Shown: one piece after another, positions 41,833 through 50,885 of the stretch | Layout: each line of letters starts with the position of its first letter | Position numbering within the stretch: the stretch's first letter is position 1 | NCBI GenBank assembly: GCA_937911505.1 | Contig: CALEMF010000045.1 | Location: 1-64,000 of the forward strand | Source: an uncultured Cytophagales bacterium | Lineage (GTDB): Bacteria; Bacteroidota; Bacteroidia; Cytophagales; Thermonemataceae | Length of the DNA: 64,000 nt | Reading direction: 5' to 3' | Program-made: the position numbers and the translations under genes | Notes under the pieces: model-generated | Told to the model about the DNA's origin: nothing | The model's database searches: none | Seen by the model: the letters and a program-made list of their open reading frames with translations, nothing else

Positions 41833-44616
41833 ATGCAACAAGAAGTTAATATCCCTACACTGATACAATATTATAGAAGTTGCTACCAAGCCGACCAAAG
41901 GGAACAAAATATCTGGAACATCTTTGATAAAAAAAAAGTAGAACACCTTCACTTTTTTCCTGGAGAAGAGGAAATACTCAACCAGCAGATTCCTTACCGA
42001 TACCTTGATGAAGAGGTAGCTGAGACTACTTTGAAAACTTTGAAGCTTTTCCGTAAAGAAAAACAACTATACTACTATGCCTTTTTTATAGGAGGTGCTT
42101 ACAAGAATACGGAGATTACAACCAGAAAGCGTATAACAGCGCCTCTCCTCTACTATCCTGCTGAAATTTTTGAGCAAGAAGGTACTTGGTTTTTTCAGGT
42201 AGACTTTACGAAGCAGCAAGTAAACTATCCGTTACTTTCAGCACTCGATAATATCGACAATGAGAGCTACGAGCAAGCCCTTTTTGATGCACTCCCCAGT
42301 GGTAAAATTGATTATGGAGATTATCAGGATCTTATCAAAGCACTCTCTCCTTACCTTACTGATGTAAACTTTCAAGAGAGCTATCGCTATCCTGAAGAAA
42401 TGATGGGCGAAGCACAGTTAAAAAAGGCTACACAGCGTAAATCACTTTATTTACTTCCTGCTACTTGCCTAGGTGTTATGACTACCTCCAAGAATACGAG
42501 GGGTGTTTTAAACGAATTAGCAGAGATTGCACAACAAACTACCTTCTCTCAGCCACTTCATCAGCTCTTTGAACCTTCTAAGCCAGTTGAAAATAAAACT
42601 TTAGTATCCAAAAAAATTTTAGTACCAACGCTTTTGAGTGTCGCTCAAAAAGCCATTTTAGCAACTGCCCAAACTGAGGCCATCAGTCAAGTAACGGGTC
42701 CTCCAGGGACAGGTAAATCATATACGATTGCTTCGTTGGCTATTGATGCCATGCAAAGAGGAGAAAGTGTTTTAATTGCCTCTCGTAATCACTTAGCTGT
42801 AGACGTTATCCAACAGAAAATTGAAGAACAACTAGGAAGTGTGGAAGGACTACTTGTACGAGGGGGTAGCCGCACTTATCTAAGTGAGTTGAAAAAATTT
42901 TTGGATAATTTACTTGCAGGCATAGGTGTTCCCAATAGAGAAGAAGCTTTCGAAGCAGATAAGGTGTTTAGTCAAACATTTGAAAAGCTCGAACAACTTA
43001 AAGTCGATTACGGCCACCTACACACCACATTTCATACGCGTGCCAAGAAAGAATTAAAGTATGCCTCGTATATCATCAGGCATCGGCAAGCTACCCATTT
43101 CTTCCATAAGTGGTGGTACGCTTATCAGAAGTGGCGTATACAAAAGTACCTTTCCAAAAATACACCTATCTGGAAAATACTTTTAGCATTACAAACAACT
43201 TTACGGCAAAAACACAAGTACCTTAGGCTGTACATCAAGCTTAAGTATCAGCGCAAGCTCAGAGACTTAATTCAACTAGGTCGTCCTACGCTGATGAAGT
43301 TCTTAAAGTCGATTCGCGCGAGAAGAGACGCCAAACAAGAAGCGCTGCTTAAAAGTATAGATTTTTCTGTAATCTTACAGGCTTTACCTATTTGGCTGGT
43401 GAATATTACAGATATTTATGACATTCTTCCCTTAAAAAAAGAACTCTTTGATATAGCTGTTATCGATGAAGCTTCTCAATCAGATATAGCCAGTGCGCTG
43501 CCCATTTTATACCGTGCGAAACGGGTAGTAGTGGTAGGAGATACAAAACAACTTCGTCATATTTCATTTTTATCGCGTGCCAAGCAAACTAAACTACAGG
43601 AGGACCTGCAACTTTCGCATTACGACACCTTTAAGCTCAACTACCGAGAACAGAGTATTTTAGATATTGTACATTACAGCCTTCAGAAGCAAAGCCAAAT
43701 TCACTTACTTAATGAGCACTTTAGAAGCTTACCTGACATTATTCAGTTTAGTAATCAATACTTTTATAATAATGCGTTACATATTATGACGCAAAATTTA
43801 CATAACCAAGCCAAGAAAGGCTTAGTATTGGTACAGCAATCTGGTGAGCGCGATAAGAAAGGACATAACCCCTCAGAAGCGCAGTTTATTATTGATCGTA
43901 TAAAAGCGATTATTAAGCAAGAAACTTCCTTAACGCAGCAGGTATGCCACAGCATCGGCGTACTTTCACCCTTTAGAGACCAAGTAGACTATCTTTCCAA
44001 GACGATCAAAGCACAGTTTTCTTTGGAGCAAATTACCAAACATCAGATAGAGGTAGGCACAGCTTACTCCTTTCAAGGCAATGAGCGAGACATTATGTTT
44101 ATTTCGTGGGTGGTAGATAAACAATCGACTAGTGGTTCTTTCAGCTATCTTAACAAAGAAGATGTCTTTAACGTCTCCATTACAAGAGCGCGCGTGAAGC
44201 AATATATTCTTATTTCTATAGCGCCGAAACTACTTAAGCAGGAGAGTATCCTTGCTGCCTATATAAGTTATTTAGTTACTTCTCAACAAAAAAAACCTGT
44301 TGTATCCACCACTACAACCAATGCCCTTCCCAGCTTTGGGGAGGAAGTAGCGATGGCGCTGCGCGCAGAAGGATTCCACTGTGAGATTGGCTATTTTATC
44401 GCTGGGCTAGAGGTAGACTTAGTTATACAAAAGGGAAATAAACATCTGGGTATAGACCTAGTGGGTTATCCTGACGATCACCTAGCTGTCTTTACCATTG
44501 AGCGCTATCAAATTTTACAGCGGGCAGGCCTGTCTGTATTACCTATCCCTTATACCCGCTGGTACTTCGACCAAGCAGCTTGTGTTACAGCCATTAAAGA
44601 GGCTTTTGAGGGATAG
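41833..44616 (+). CDS. Superfamily 1 helicase with C-terminal nuclease-like domain
   Basis: The 927-residue product is a Upf1/Dna2-like SF1 helicase. It has Walker A GPPGTGKSYTIASLA (about 289), motif Ia VLIASRNHLAVDVI, Walker B VIDEASQSD (about 543), VVVVGDTKQLRHI, HFRSLPDII, and YSFQGNERDIMFISW with VSITRARVKQYILI. After about residue 835 comes a nuclease-like domain resembling the MTES_1575/Vsr-like PD-(D/E)xK type: FGEEVAMALRAEGF, AGLEVDLVI, HLGIDLVG, ERYQILQRAGLSV, YTRWYFD. The second acidic/Lys pair of the motif is not standard. Such fusions are known in nucleic-acid repair and in phage defence. It stands alone with no defence genes beside it. Confidence 0.75.
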   Translation: MQQEVNIPTLIQYYRSCYQADQREQNIWNIFDKKKVEHLHFFPGEEEILNQQIPYRYLDEEVAETTLKTLKLFRKEKQLYYYAFFIGGAYKNTEITTRKRITAPLLYYPAEIFEQEGTWFFQVDFTKQQVNYPLLSALDNIDNESYEQALFDALPSGKIDYGDYQDLIKALSPYLTDVNFQESYRYPEEMMGEAQLKKATQRKSLYLLPATCLGVMTTSKNTRGVLNELAEIAQQTTFSQPLHQLFEPSKPVENKTLVSKKILVPTLLSVAQKAILATAQTEAISQVTGPPGTGKSYTIASLAIDAMQRGESVLIASRNHLAVDVIQQKIEEQLGSVEGLLVRGGSRTYLSELKKFLDNLLAGIGVPNREEAFEADKVFSQTFEKLEQLKVDYGHLHTTFHTRAKKELKYASYIIRHRQATHFFHKWWYAYQKWRIQKYLSKNTPIWKILLALQTTLRQKHKYLRLYIKLKYQRKLRDLIQLGRPTLMKFLKSIRARRDAKQEALLKSIDFSVILQALPIWLVNITDIYDILPLKKELFDIAVIDEASQSDIASALPILYRAKRVVVVGDTKQLRHISFLSRAKQTKLQEDLQLSHYDTFKLNYREQSILDIVHYSLQKQSQIHLLNEHFRSLPDIIQFSNQYFYNNALHIMTQNLHNQAKKGLVLVQQSGERDKKGHNPSEAQFIIDRIKAIIKQETSLTQQVCHSIGVLSPFRDQVDYLSKTIKAQFSLEQITKHQIEVGTAYSFQGNERDIMFISWVVDKQSTSGSFSYLNKEDVFNVSITRARVKQYILISIAPKLLKQESILAAYISYLVTSQQKKPVVSTTTTNALPSFGEEVAMALRAEGFHCEIGYFIAGLEVDLVIQKGNKHLGIDLVGYPDDHLAVFTIERYQILQRAGLSVLPIPYTRWYFDQAACVTAIKEAFEG

Positions 44617-44848
44617 GAATTGCTACTATTGTACCCCTACTTTTATCAAGTTGTATAGCAACGTTTCTTTCAAATACTTATTCCTGATAATACTCTTTCG
44701 TTGATTTACAATGTGAAGGCAATGCAGTATCGCTAGATGTATATTATTCACTGAATGAATAGATTATTCACTTCTGAGTTGTTGGTAAATCATATTCCTT
44801 ACTACTTTTATTGTAAAGTAACATCATTCACTTAACCAAAAATATCTC

Positions 44849-45640
44849 ATGAAAAATACCCTCTTTATCGTTAGTTTATCCTGTTGTCTGTTTGCTTGCC
44901 AAACAGATAGTGAAGACCTTACAGATACATTACTGCAGGAAAAGCTTGCACAGTACACTGCCGACTACCGTACGACGCTTCCTAGCCTGACCGAACTAAA
45001 AGAACGCCACGGAGATAGAACAGAGAAAATAGTCAATAATATGGAGCAAGTATATAAAAAGAAGGAGACCCTGCACTCTTTCGAAAAATTAACTGCTCGG
45101 TTAGGATTAACTCTTCAAGCTTTCGAAGAGCTTCGACAGTACACAGATTTCAACAATGGGTTTGCTTTCCACTTATCTATGATAGATGATAAGGAGTTTA
45201 AGGGAAAAGACCAAGTACAGAAGTACTTACAAAAATACTGGTACAATAAAACAGAAGAAGATCGTTTTTTAACCATGACCCTAAAAGAGATATACCTACA
45301 CGGATGTCAGGCCTACAGGAAAAAAGAGCAAGCAAGAGTATACTACGATTACGAGTTGACCCTAGCTACACCTAGCGCTTGGCATACATTTGAATTGTAT
45401 GCTCACGATTATATTTTAGACATCACACTGATGGAAGGTATCAGCGTACCTATATGCAGCGACAGAATGGGAGCCTCTACCACCTGTGTTATGAGACAAA
45501 TGTATGGGCCTTCTGTAAGTCAATTTGATCAGAGTGTATTAGATGATATTGAGATGGATAAGGGTTACTTAACTCCTTGTGTAGCGTATGCTACTGGCGA
45601 TATGGCTGCTTACACTCACGTAGAGCAAGAGTTGTATTAA
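44849..45640 (+). CDS. Lipoprotein of unknown function
   Basis: The 263-residue product has a lipoprotein signal ending in LFAC (Cys17). The mature part is helical at first (DLTDTLLQEKLAQYTADYR, ELKERHGDR) and then mixed, with several Tyr-rich stretches. No enzyme motif is visible and I do not recognise a family. Two Cys near 210-216 (PICSDRMGASTTC) might form a disulfide. A strong hairpin terminator follows, so it is likely a single-gene unit. Confidence 0.5.
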   Translation: MKNTLFIVSLSCCLFACQTDSEDLTDTLLQEKLAQYTADYRTTLPSLTELKERHGDRTEKIVNNMEQVYKKKETLHSFEKLTARLGLTLQAFEELRQYTDFNNGFAFHLSMIDDKEFKGKDQVQKYLQKYWYNKTEEDRFLTMTLKEIYLHGCQAYRKKEQARVYYDYELTLATPSAWHTFELYAHDYILDITLMEGISVPICSDRMGASTTCVMRQMYGPSVSQFDQSVLDDIEMDKGYLTPCVAYATGDMAAYTHVEQELY

Positions 45641-45646
45641 CGCAAC

Positions 45647-45682
45647 AAAAGGAGCTTTGTATTGACAAGGCTCCTTTTTTTA
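45647..45682 (+). terminator. Terminator between the two unknown lipoprotein genes
   Basis: AAAAGGAGC (45647-45655) pairs with GCTCCTTTT (45670-45678), with a run of T through 45681 on the forward strand. It comes about 7 bases after the stop at 45640. Confidence 0.8.
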
Positions 45683-45696
45683 CCTAAAATAGTAGC

Positions 45697-46239
45697 ATGA
45701 GAGTTCTATATTTCATTTTATACACAGCAGCCTTGTATGCCTGTCAATCTCAGAAAACTATCAAGATTGATGAGCAAGCCTATGCAAAAGTAGTTTACGA
45801 AAGGCTGAAAAAAGAAGTACGCATTCACCCCACAGATACTTTTTTTATTAGAAAATTCTACCAGGGTGATACCAGCAAGTTTTTAGAATATCAATATGAT
45901 TTTTTGAAAAATGCGCCCCAAAAATATAGCTGGAAGGCTCTTTCTTGGACTATACGCTACTCTGAGATGGAAGCCCAAGTACTTGCTAGCCAAATGGGTT
46001 TTTCTAATGCTTATTATTTTATCAAGTACTTGAGAGATAGCTCACAAACACAGCCTCTTAAAGAAGAAATTATTATGCACGCTAGAGTCGAAGCCTTTAA
46101 AATCGCCCAAAACTCAGCAGTCTTCAGTATGTCTGTCAACGAGTTATTTCATTATAACCATAAACATAAATTTAATATCTGGCATCATGAGCAGCACAAA
46201 AGACCCAAGAGGCAACGAGAGGAGAAGTCGAAACCATAA
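45697..46239 (+). CDS. Lipoprotein of unknown function, helical with basic tail
   Basis: The 180-residue product has a lipoprotein signal ending in LYAC (Cys16). The mature part is mostly helical (AKVVYERLKKEVRIHP, DFLKNAPQKYSWKALSW, EAQVLASQMGFSNAYYFIKYL) and ends in a Lys/Arg-rich tail (HKRPKRQREEKSKP). No family is recognised. It resembles the preceding lipoprotein only in general character. It is convergent with an HTH gene. Confidence 0.5.
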   Translation: MRVLYFILYTAALYACQSQKTIKIDEQAYAKVVYERLKKEVRIHPTDTFFIRKFYQGDTSKFLEYQYDFLKNAPQKYSWKALSWTIRYSEMEAQVLASQMGFSNAYYFIKYLRDSSQTQPLKEEIIMHARVEAFKIAQNSAVFSMSVNELFHYNHKHKFNIWHHEQHKRPKRQREEKSKP

Positions 46240-46290
46240 TTCTCTTCTCTTTATTATGTTTTAACCCTAAGGAGAACATCTAGTGAGGTA

Positions 46291-46599
46291 TTAGCTAAGT
46301 CGTTTTACTTCTTGAGTGAGTAGCAGATTCTGTTGTATGAGTGACTCATTCATCTTTATAACCCTTTCCATTTCCTCTACCCGATGTATATTGTATTCAT
46401 AGTTTTGTACAAAAAAGGAGGCAAGCGGTACATTCAAGATATCCGCTATGGCTTGTAGGCGTTGGATACTAAGTGAGTAGTTTCCTTGTTCTATACGGCA
46501 GTAAGTGGCTTGTGATACCGCTAACTCTGCCGCCATAAAGGCTTGTGTATAGTTGTAGGTTTCTCTCAAAGTCTTTATTCTTCTAGCGATGTTTTGCAT
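46291..46599 (-). CDS. XRE-family HTH transcriptional regulator
   Basis: The 102-residue product has an HTH_3 domain: IARRIKTLRETYNYTQAFMA, AELAVSQATYCRIEQGNYSLSI, QRLQAIADILNVPLASFF, and a C-terminal helix (ERVIKMNESLIQQNLLLTQEV) that could dimerise. The layout is like the regulator at 20292-20687. No toxin gene lies next to it; the nearest same-strand gene upstream is the alpha-solenoid protein gene about 300 bases away. Confidence 0.85.
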   Translation of the reverse strand: MQNIARRIKTLRETYNYTQAFMAAELAVSQATYCRIEQGNYSLSIQRLQAIADILNVPLASFFVQNYEYNIHRVEEMERVIKMNESLIQQNLLLTQEVKRLS

Positions 46600-46894
46600 A
46601 ATAGTTGGGTTATCGATGGTGCTTTATTCTCCTTATAACAAATAAGCTTTTGAAAATATAGACTTATTCTTCTGCAGGGTTAACACAGTTAAAATGTAAT
46701 TACGGCTATTATATTACACATCCCCTCTTACATAAAAAAACCCTTTTTTTTATAATATGCAATAAAATTCATATTTTCATATGGGTACTTACAGCACGTA
46801 TGCGCACTTTTTGTCCGAAAAAGGGGATGCTTTTGAGCGCTTTTTTGGTGATTTTTCTGTATTTCAACTTTTTTTAATTTTTCCATAAGCCACT
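46600..46894. other. AT-rich gap, no gene seen
   Basis: This 295-base gap upstream of the HTH gene has runs of A and T and no credible open frame, RNA or clear promoter pair. Confidence 0.5.
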
Positions 46895-48223
46895 TCAAGT
46901 ACCATACGCTGAGTTGCTACAGATCGCCTTGTACCAGTCTAATACCTTTATCATTAAACGGTCGTAGGGTACTATCTCTATGAGTATTTTTATAGGCGCT
47001 TTCTCTCGTTGATTGAGTTCTTTCCGAATATAATCGGTCTTCTTCAATGCTTGCTTGTAGTCAAAATTGGCATTTACTAGATGCCTCAGTAAATTAACGA
47101 AGAGCTTGGTGCGTCGGTGGTAATCAACTTTCAAGTATTTTTGTCGGTATTTTACTAGTCGTTGGATGGCTTTCTCGGCTGCTTCCCAGTGCTGGTTTTT
47201 CAAGGCATCTAGTACTTCAACCAAATAAAGGTGTATTTGGTAACATAGTTTATCTTTTTGTAATATAGTCAGCTCACGGTTAAGAAAAGCATCGACTGTT
47301 TCTTCTGTGGTAGTATATAAAGAAAGGTAGGCGCAGTACAGATACCAACTTTCTTTTACTACCGGAGGTGTCTCACAAAATGCCTGCTGACGAAATACAC
47401 GGTTAAGTACCTTCGCTGCAGTAGGGTAGTCTTCTTGTTGCATGAACAGCAGAAAATGGTTGCGCATTAGTACAAAATAAAAATCTTGATGGGTACGGTA
47501 GGTCTTGAAGTGTTTTTTGCAAAATGCCGGCCCTTCAGTCGTTTTCCGTTGATACAAGTAGACCGTACTGCGAAGAAAAAGGACATACTGACGGAAGAAA
47601 TGATCATCATAAGATTTCAAAAGCAGCGGAAGGCTTTCAACAAGATCAGCTACTTTCACTAGACTTGCGTAGTCACCTATTCTTAGATAATAGGTAGCGG
47701 CCGCCTTGCAATAAAGCCGACCCACTTTTACAATTTGTGTTTGCTCCATTAGGCTTTTTAATGTATTAAGCTGTTGTTGTATGGTTGTTGCCTGTCGTCG
47801 CATCGTATCATAGCTAGTGATGGTATGCCGCTGTACGTTTCTGTATAGATCAAATGCTTGCTTATACTTCGTTTGTAAGCGTTCGTACTGCCTTTTTTGT
47901 GCTGTATATTTTTCATACTGTTGTGGATCGCCTAATTTAAGGGCATATACCGCTAGCTGATCTGCCAGTAAGCTAGCTATATGGAAAGCCTCTGTCGCTT
48001 CTGCTTTTTGATATATCTGCTCGTAGAGTTTAGCCTGATTATTTATAGAAGCAGTAAGCCCAAGCATAGAGATTTGGTTGATTTCTTGGTGAAAAGAAGT
48101 ATCTGATAAAGCTTCTTCCTTATAGTACCAAGGTAGCATTAGTAAATCTACATGTGTAATGGACGTTGATAATGGAGAAGTTATAGCCCCCCGTGTTGTT
48201 TCGTTCTCATTGTACTCTCTCAT
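46895..48223 (-). CDS. Alpha-helical repeat (TPR-like) protein of unknown function
   Basis: The product (442 residues from MREYNENE; an upstream ATG at 48247 adds 8) is almost entirely helical. Pairs of amphipathic helices resemble degenerate TPR units, for example AEATEAFHIASLLADQLAVYA, GRLYCKAAATYYLRIGDYASL, and DALKNQHWEAAEKAIQRLV. There is no signal peptide, DNA-binding domain or enzyme motif, so it is probably a cytoplasmic scaffold or regulator. Two inverted hairpins flank its start region. I do not recognise a family. Confidence 0.5.
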   Translation of the reverse strand: MREYNENETTRGAITSPLSTSITHVDLLMLPWYYKEEALSDTSFHQEINQISMLGLTASINNQAKLYEQIYQKAEATEAFHIASLLADQLAVYALKLGDPQQYEKYTAQKRQYERLQTKYKQAFDLYRNVQRHTITSYDTMRRQATTIQQQLNTLKSLMEQTQIVKVGRLYCKAAATYYLRIGDYASLVKVADLVESLPLLLKSYDDHFFRQYVLFLRSTVYLYQRKTTEGPAFCKKHFKTYRTHQDFYFVLMRNHFLLFMQQEDYPTAAKVLNRVFRQQAFCETPPVVKESWYLYCAYLSLYTTTEETVDAFLNRELTILQKDKLCYQIHLYLVEVLDALKNQHWEAAEKAIQRLVKYRQKYLKVDYHRRTKLFVNLLRHLVNANFDYKQALKKTDYIRKELNQREKAPIKILIEIVPYDRLMIKVLDWYKAICSNSAYGT

Positions 48224-48247
48224 AGTAACAAATTGTAATTTAAGCAC

Positions 48248-48697
48248 TTAGCGTATTATGAACGCAAGTTACAAACTGACTTTTTTAGCAAAAAGTCAGT
48301 TTTTTAGCATTGATGACATCTTAACTTTGAACGATAAAGTTTTATCAGTTATCATAGAGTAAATTATGCTTAAAAAGTACAATACTCTATAGGGTAGACT
48401 TCACTTATGTTTATCTACCATTAACGCCTAAGTGCGCTGGTGCTCAATAGATGGATTGTATAATACGTTATTGGGATGTTTTGTATGATCCCTTACGAGT
48501 ATTATTATAAAAGACGTTCTTAATATAGTAGTTAGCCTCTAATTTGTAAATGGAATTTTTTTGAGTATTATTACATTAAAAAAACCTAAAAATAACTGCA
48601 AAAATATCTTTTAAAGTAAAAATGAGCATATGGTCTTCTTGTGAAAGTTTAATTTATTACACAAGCATTCTTTATGATCGAAAATTGTGAATATATC
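48248..48697. other. Gene-free gap between the solenoid gene and the SDR gene
   Basis: This 450-base stretch has no credible open frame. It holds the perfect hairpin at 48273-48302 and is otherwise AT-rich. I see no tRNA, known RNA or mobile element. Confidence 0.5.
48273..48302. repeat. 13-bp perfect inverted repeat upstream of the solenoid gene
   Basis: AAACTGACTTTTT (48273-48285) pairs with AAAAAGTCAGTTT (48290-48302) around TAGC. It lies 25-50 bases before the solenoid gene start on that gene's strand, where it would overlap the promoter or early leader. It could be an operator or a leader structure; there is no gene on the forward strand for it to terminate. Confidence 0.55.
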
Positions 48698-49465
48698 CTA
48701 CTTCTCATACCCCATTGCCTTACGCACGATATTCGGAACAGCTACAGCGGGGAGCCAGCGTAGTAACTGGGCGTACAAACGCGTTTCTTTCCCTACGAGA
48801 TGATGCACCTTTTTCTGATGTACAGCCTTCCAGACGACACGCGCCACGTGCTCGGGAGTAAGCGTTACTTTATCGGGATCAAGCTTGCTATACTGATGGT
48901 AGTGATCATTGACCATGCGGGTTTTTACAAAAATGGGTAGAAGGTCGGTGGCGTGAATATTATACCTCCGAAAAGCCAAATACCAGGCTTCTGTCAGGCT
49001 TCTTACAGCAGCTTTGGTAGCAGCATAGGCAGTAATTTCAGGATGCCCGTATAAAGCGGAGGCACTAGACAGGTTTACAATAACAGCCTCGCTAGCTCTT
49101 TTCAAGAAAGGTAATGCAGCGTGAGTTGTATTGATTACTCCTTTTAAGTTAACATCAACAATTTGATGGTGTTTTTCGAGTGGCACTTCTTCAAATTCAC
49201 CCACCGTTACAATCCCTGCATTATTACACAATACATTGAGTGTAGCTTGTTTCAACGCGGTAAAAGCTTCCAAAGCTTTCTGTAAATCTTCAGGTTGTGT
49301 TACATCTCCTACATAACCATATACATTGGGCAAGTCTTCTTCGATTTGGGCAATCTTTTCTTTGTCTACATCAAAAATACCTACTTGCCAGCCCTGTGCT
49401 TGGAAGTGCCGGGTAATGGCAGCGCCTATACCTTGCGCGCCGCCAGTGATAAATATGTTTTTCAC
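48698..49465 (-). CDS. Short-chain dehydrogenase/reductase
   Basis: The 255-residue product is a classical SDR oxidoreductase: NAD(P) loop ITGGAQGIGAAI, DVTQPED, LCNNAGIV, the active-site Ser in VIVNLSSASALYGHPE and Tyr/Lys in YAATKAAVRSL. Its start overlaps the end of the flavin monooxygenase gene by four bases, so the two are translated together. Together they may oxidise and then reduce the same class of compound. The substrate is unknown. Confidence 0.88.
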   Translation of the reverse strand: MKNIFITGGAQGIGAAITRHFQAQGWQVGIFDVDKEKIAQIEEDLPNVYGYVGDVTQPEDLQKALEAFTALKQATLNVLCNNAGIVTVGEFEEVPLEKHHQIVDVNLKGVINTTHAALPFLKRASEAVIVNLSSASALYGHPEITAYAATKAAVRSLTEAWYLAFRRYNIHATDLLPIFVKTRMVNDHYHQYSKLDPDKVTLTPEHVARVVWKAVHQKKVHHLVGKETRLYAQLLRWLPAVAVPNIVRKAMGYEK

Positions 49466-50796
49466 GCTTGTGTTGTTAGTACCGCTTTAGGTTCTCTTTG
49501 CACCCAGTCTTTTGGTAAATGTTTTAATAACTCTTTTCTGAACAAGTGATAGTCGACAGTAATGGTATGTCTAGGTGTATCAATTTGCTTGTAATGAGGC
49601 TGGTAAGTTTCTTTTTCTACCAGTTCTTTCATATTAGCTGGACGCTGCCATTTGCCCTTCAGTTGTCGCGCAATAATCTTGGCCTGTAATTCTGCACCTG
49701 GCCAAATACAACCCAACGGCTGGAACAACCCTATAAAAAATAAATTGGCATGTTCAGGATGTAGCATTTTGAGATATAAGGGTACAGGGCCTTCTGAATA
49801 GTCAATGAACGAGTTTTCAAAGAAAGGATGGGTGATGACAAAGCCTGTACAGGCAATTACCACATCGAAGTCTTCTTTACTTCCATCTTTAAAATGAACG
49901 GTCTTTCCTTCAAAGCGCTCAATGTCCACTTTAGGGTGTACTTTACCATGACGGATTTTATAGAGTAGTTCATCGTTGATGGTAGGGTGTGTCTGACCAA
50001 AATTATGATCGGGTTCTTGTAGTTGATACTGTTTATTCTTTCCTATAAATATTCTGATGAGCAGATTGGTGAGTAAGCTCCTTATTTTTATGGGTAATTT
50101 GGCAGTTTTTTCTGCTACTAAATCAGAGGGCTTTCCAAAAAAGAACTTTGGAATAATCCGATACCCCCTTCGCATACTGATACTCGTCTTTTCACTAAAA
50201 CGGCTGGTCTCTACGGCTACATCACAGGCGGAATTTCCGCCCCCAATAACCAATACGCGCTGATCCTTAAAAGTATTCCCTTTTTTAAACTGATGTGAGT
50301 GTAAATAAGCGCCTGTAAACTCACCAGGATAATTGGGCCAACGAGGATTCCAATGGTGTCCATTACAAACCACTAGATCCGTAAATATTTCGGTCACTTC
50401 TTCTCCGTCTGCTTTTTTTATAGTAATGTCCCATTGTTCTTCCGATACCCGATGTGCTTTTACTACTTCGGTATTAAAATGAATATGCTTAAGCAAGCCG
50501 AAATGGTGTGCGTAGGCTTGGAAATAATGAGCTAACTGATTATGAGAAGGGTAATCAGGTATAGTAGGATCGTAATCGTCCCAAGGAAAATCTTCATATT
50601 GGGATAAGTATTTAGAGCTGATAATATGGGTAGTTTCAAAGACACTAGAATGGCTTTCTTCTTCGCTGTAGAGCCAATTACCCCCTACATTGCTGTTCAT
50701 GTCGTAGGCGACTACCTCGAGTCCTTCATCAAGTAGATTCTTAATAGCTGCAATACCAGAAGGGCCCGTGCCGATTACACAGATTCTTTTATTCAT
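49462..50796 (-). CDS. Flavin-containing monooxygenase (class B)
   Basis: The 444-residue product has two Rossmann loops, VIGTGPSGIAAIKN (FAD) and VLVIGGGNSACDVAVE (NADPH), with the FMO identifying motif F-x-G-x-x-x-H-x-x-x-F seen as FTGAYLHSHQF between them. The VVIACTGF segment near the end is also typical. FMO enzymes oxygenate nitrogen, sulfur or carbonyl carbon. It overlaps the SDR gene (49462-49465), which follows it on the same strand. The substrate is unknown. Confidence 0.88.
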   Translation of the reverse strand: MNKRICVIGTGPSGIAAIKNLLDEGLEVVAYDMNSNVGGNWLYSEEESHSSVFETTHIISSKYLSQYEDFPWDDYDPTIPDYPSHNQLAHYFQAYAHHFGLLKHIHFNTEVVKAHRVSEEQWDITIKKADGEEVTEIFTDLVVCNGHHWNPRWPNYPGEFTGAYLHSHQFKKGNTFKDQRVLVIGGGNSACDVAVETSRFSEKTSISMRRGYRIIPKFFFGKPSDLVAEKTAKLPIKIRSLLTNLLIRIFIGKNKQYQLQEPDHNFGQTHPTINDELLYKIRHGKVHPKVDIERFEGKTVHFKDGSKEDFDVVIACTGFVITHPFFENSFIDYSEGPVPLYLKMLHPEHANLFFIGLFQPLGCIWPGAELQAKIIARQLKGKWQRPANMKELVEKETYQPHYKQIDTPRHTITVDYHLFRKELLKHLPKDWVQREPKAVLTTQA

Positions 50797-50885
50797 AGCT
50801 TTGTTATTAACTTTATAGAATAGTTACATTATTTATAAAAATAATTAAAAAGAAGAAGTGAAAAAAGTACTTAAAGTACAAGTAT

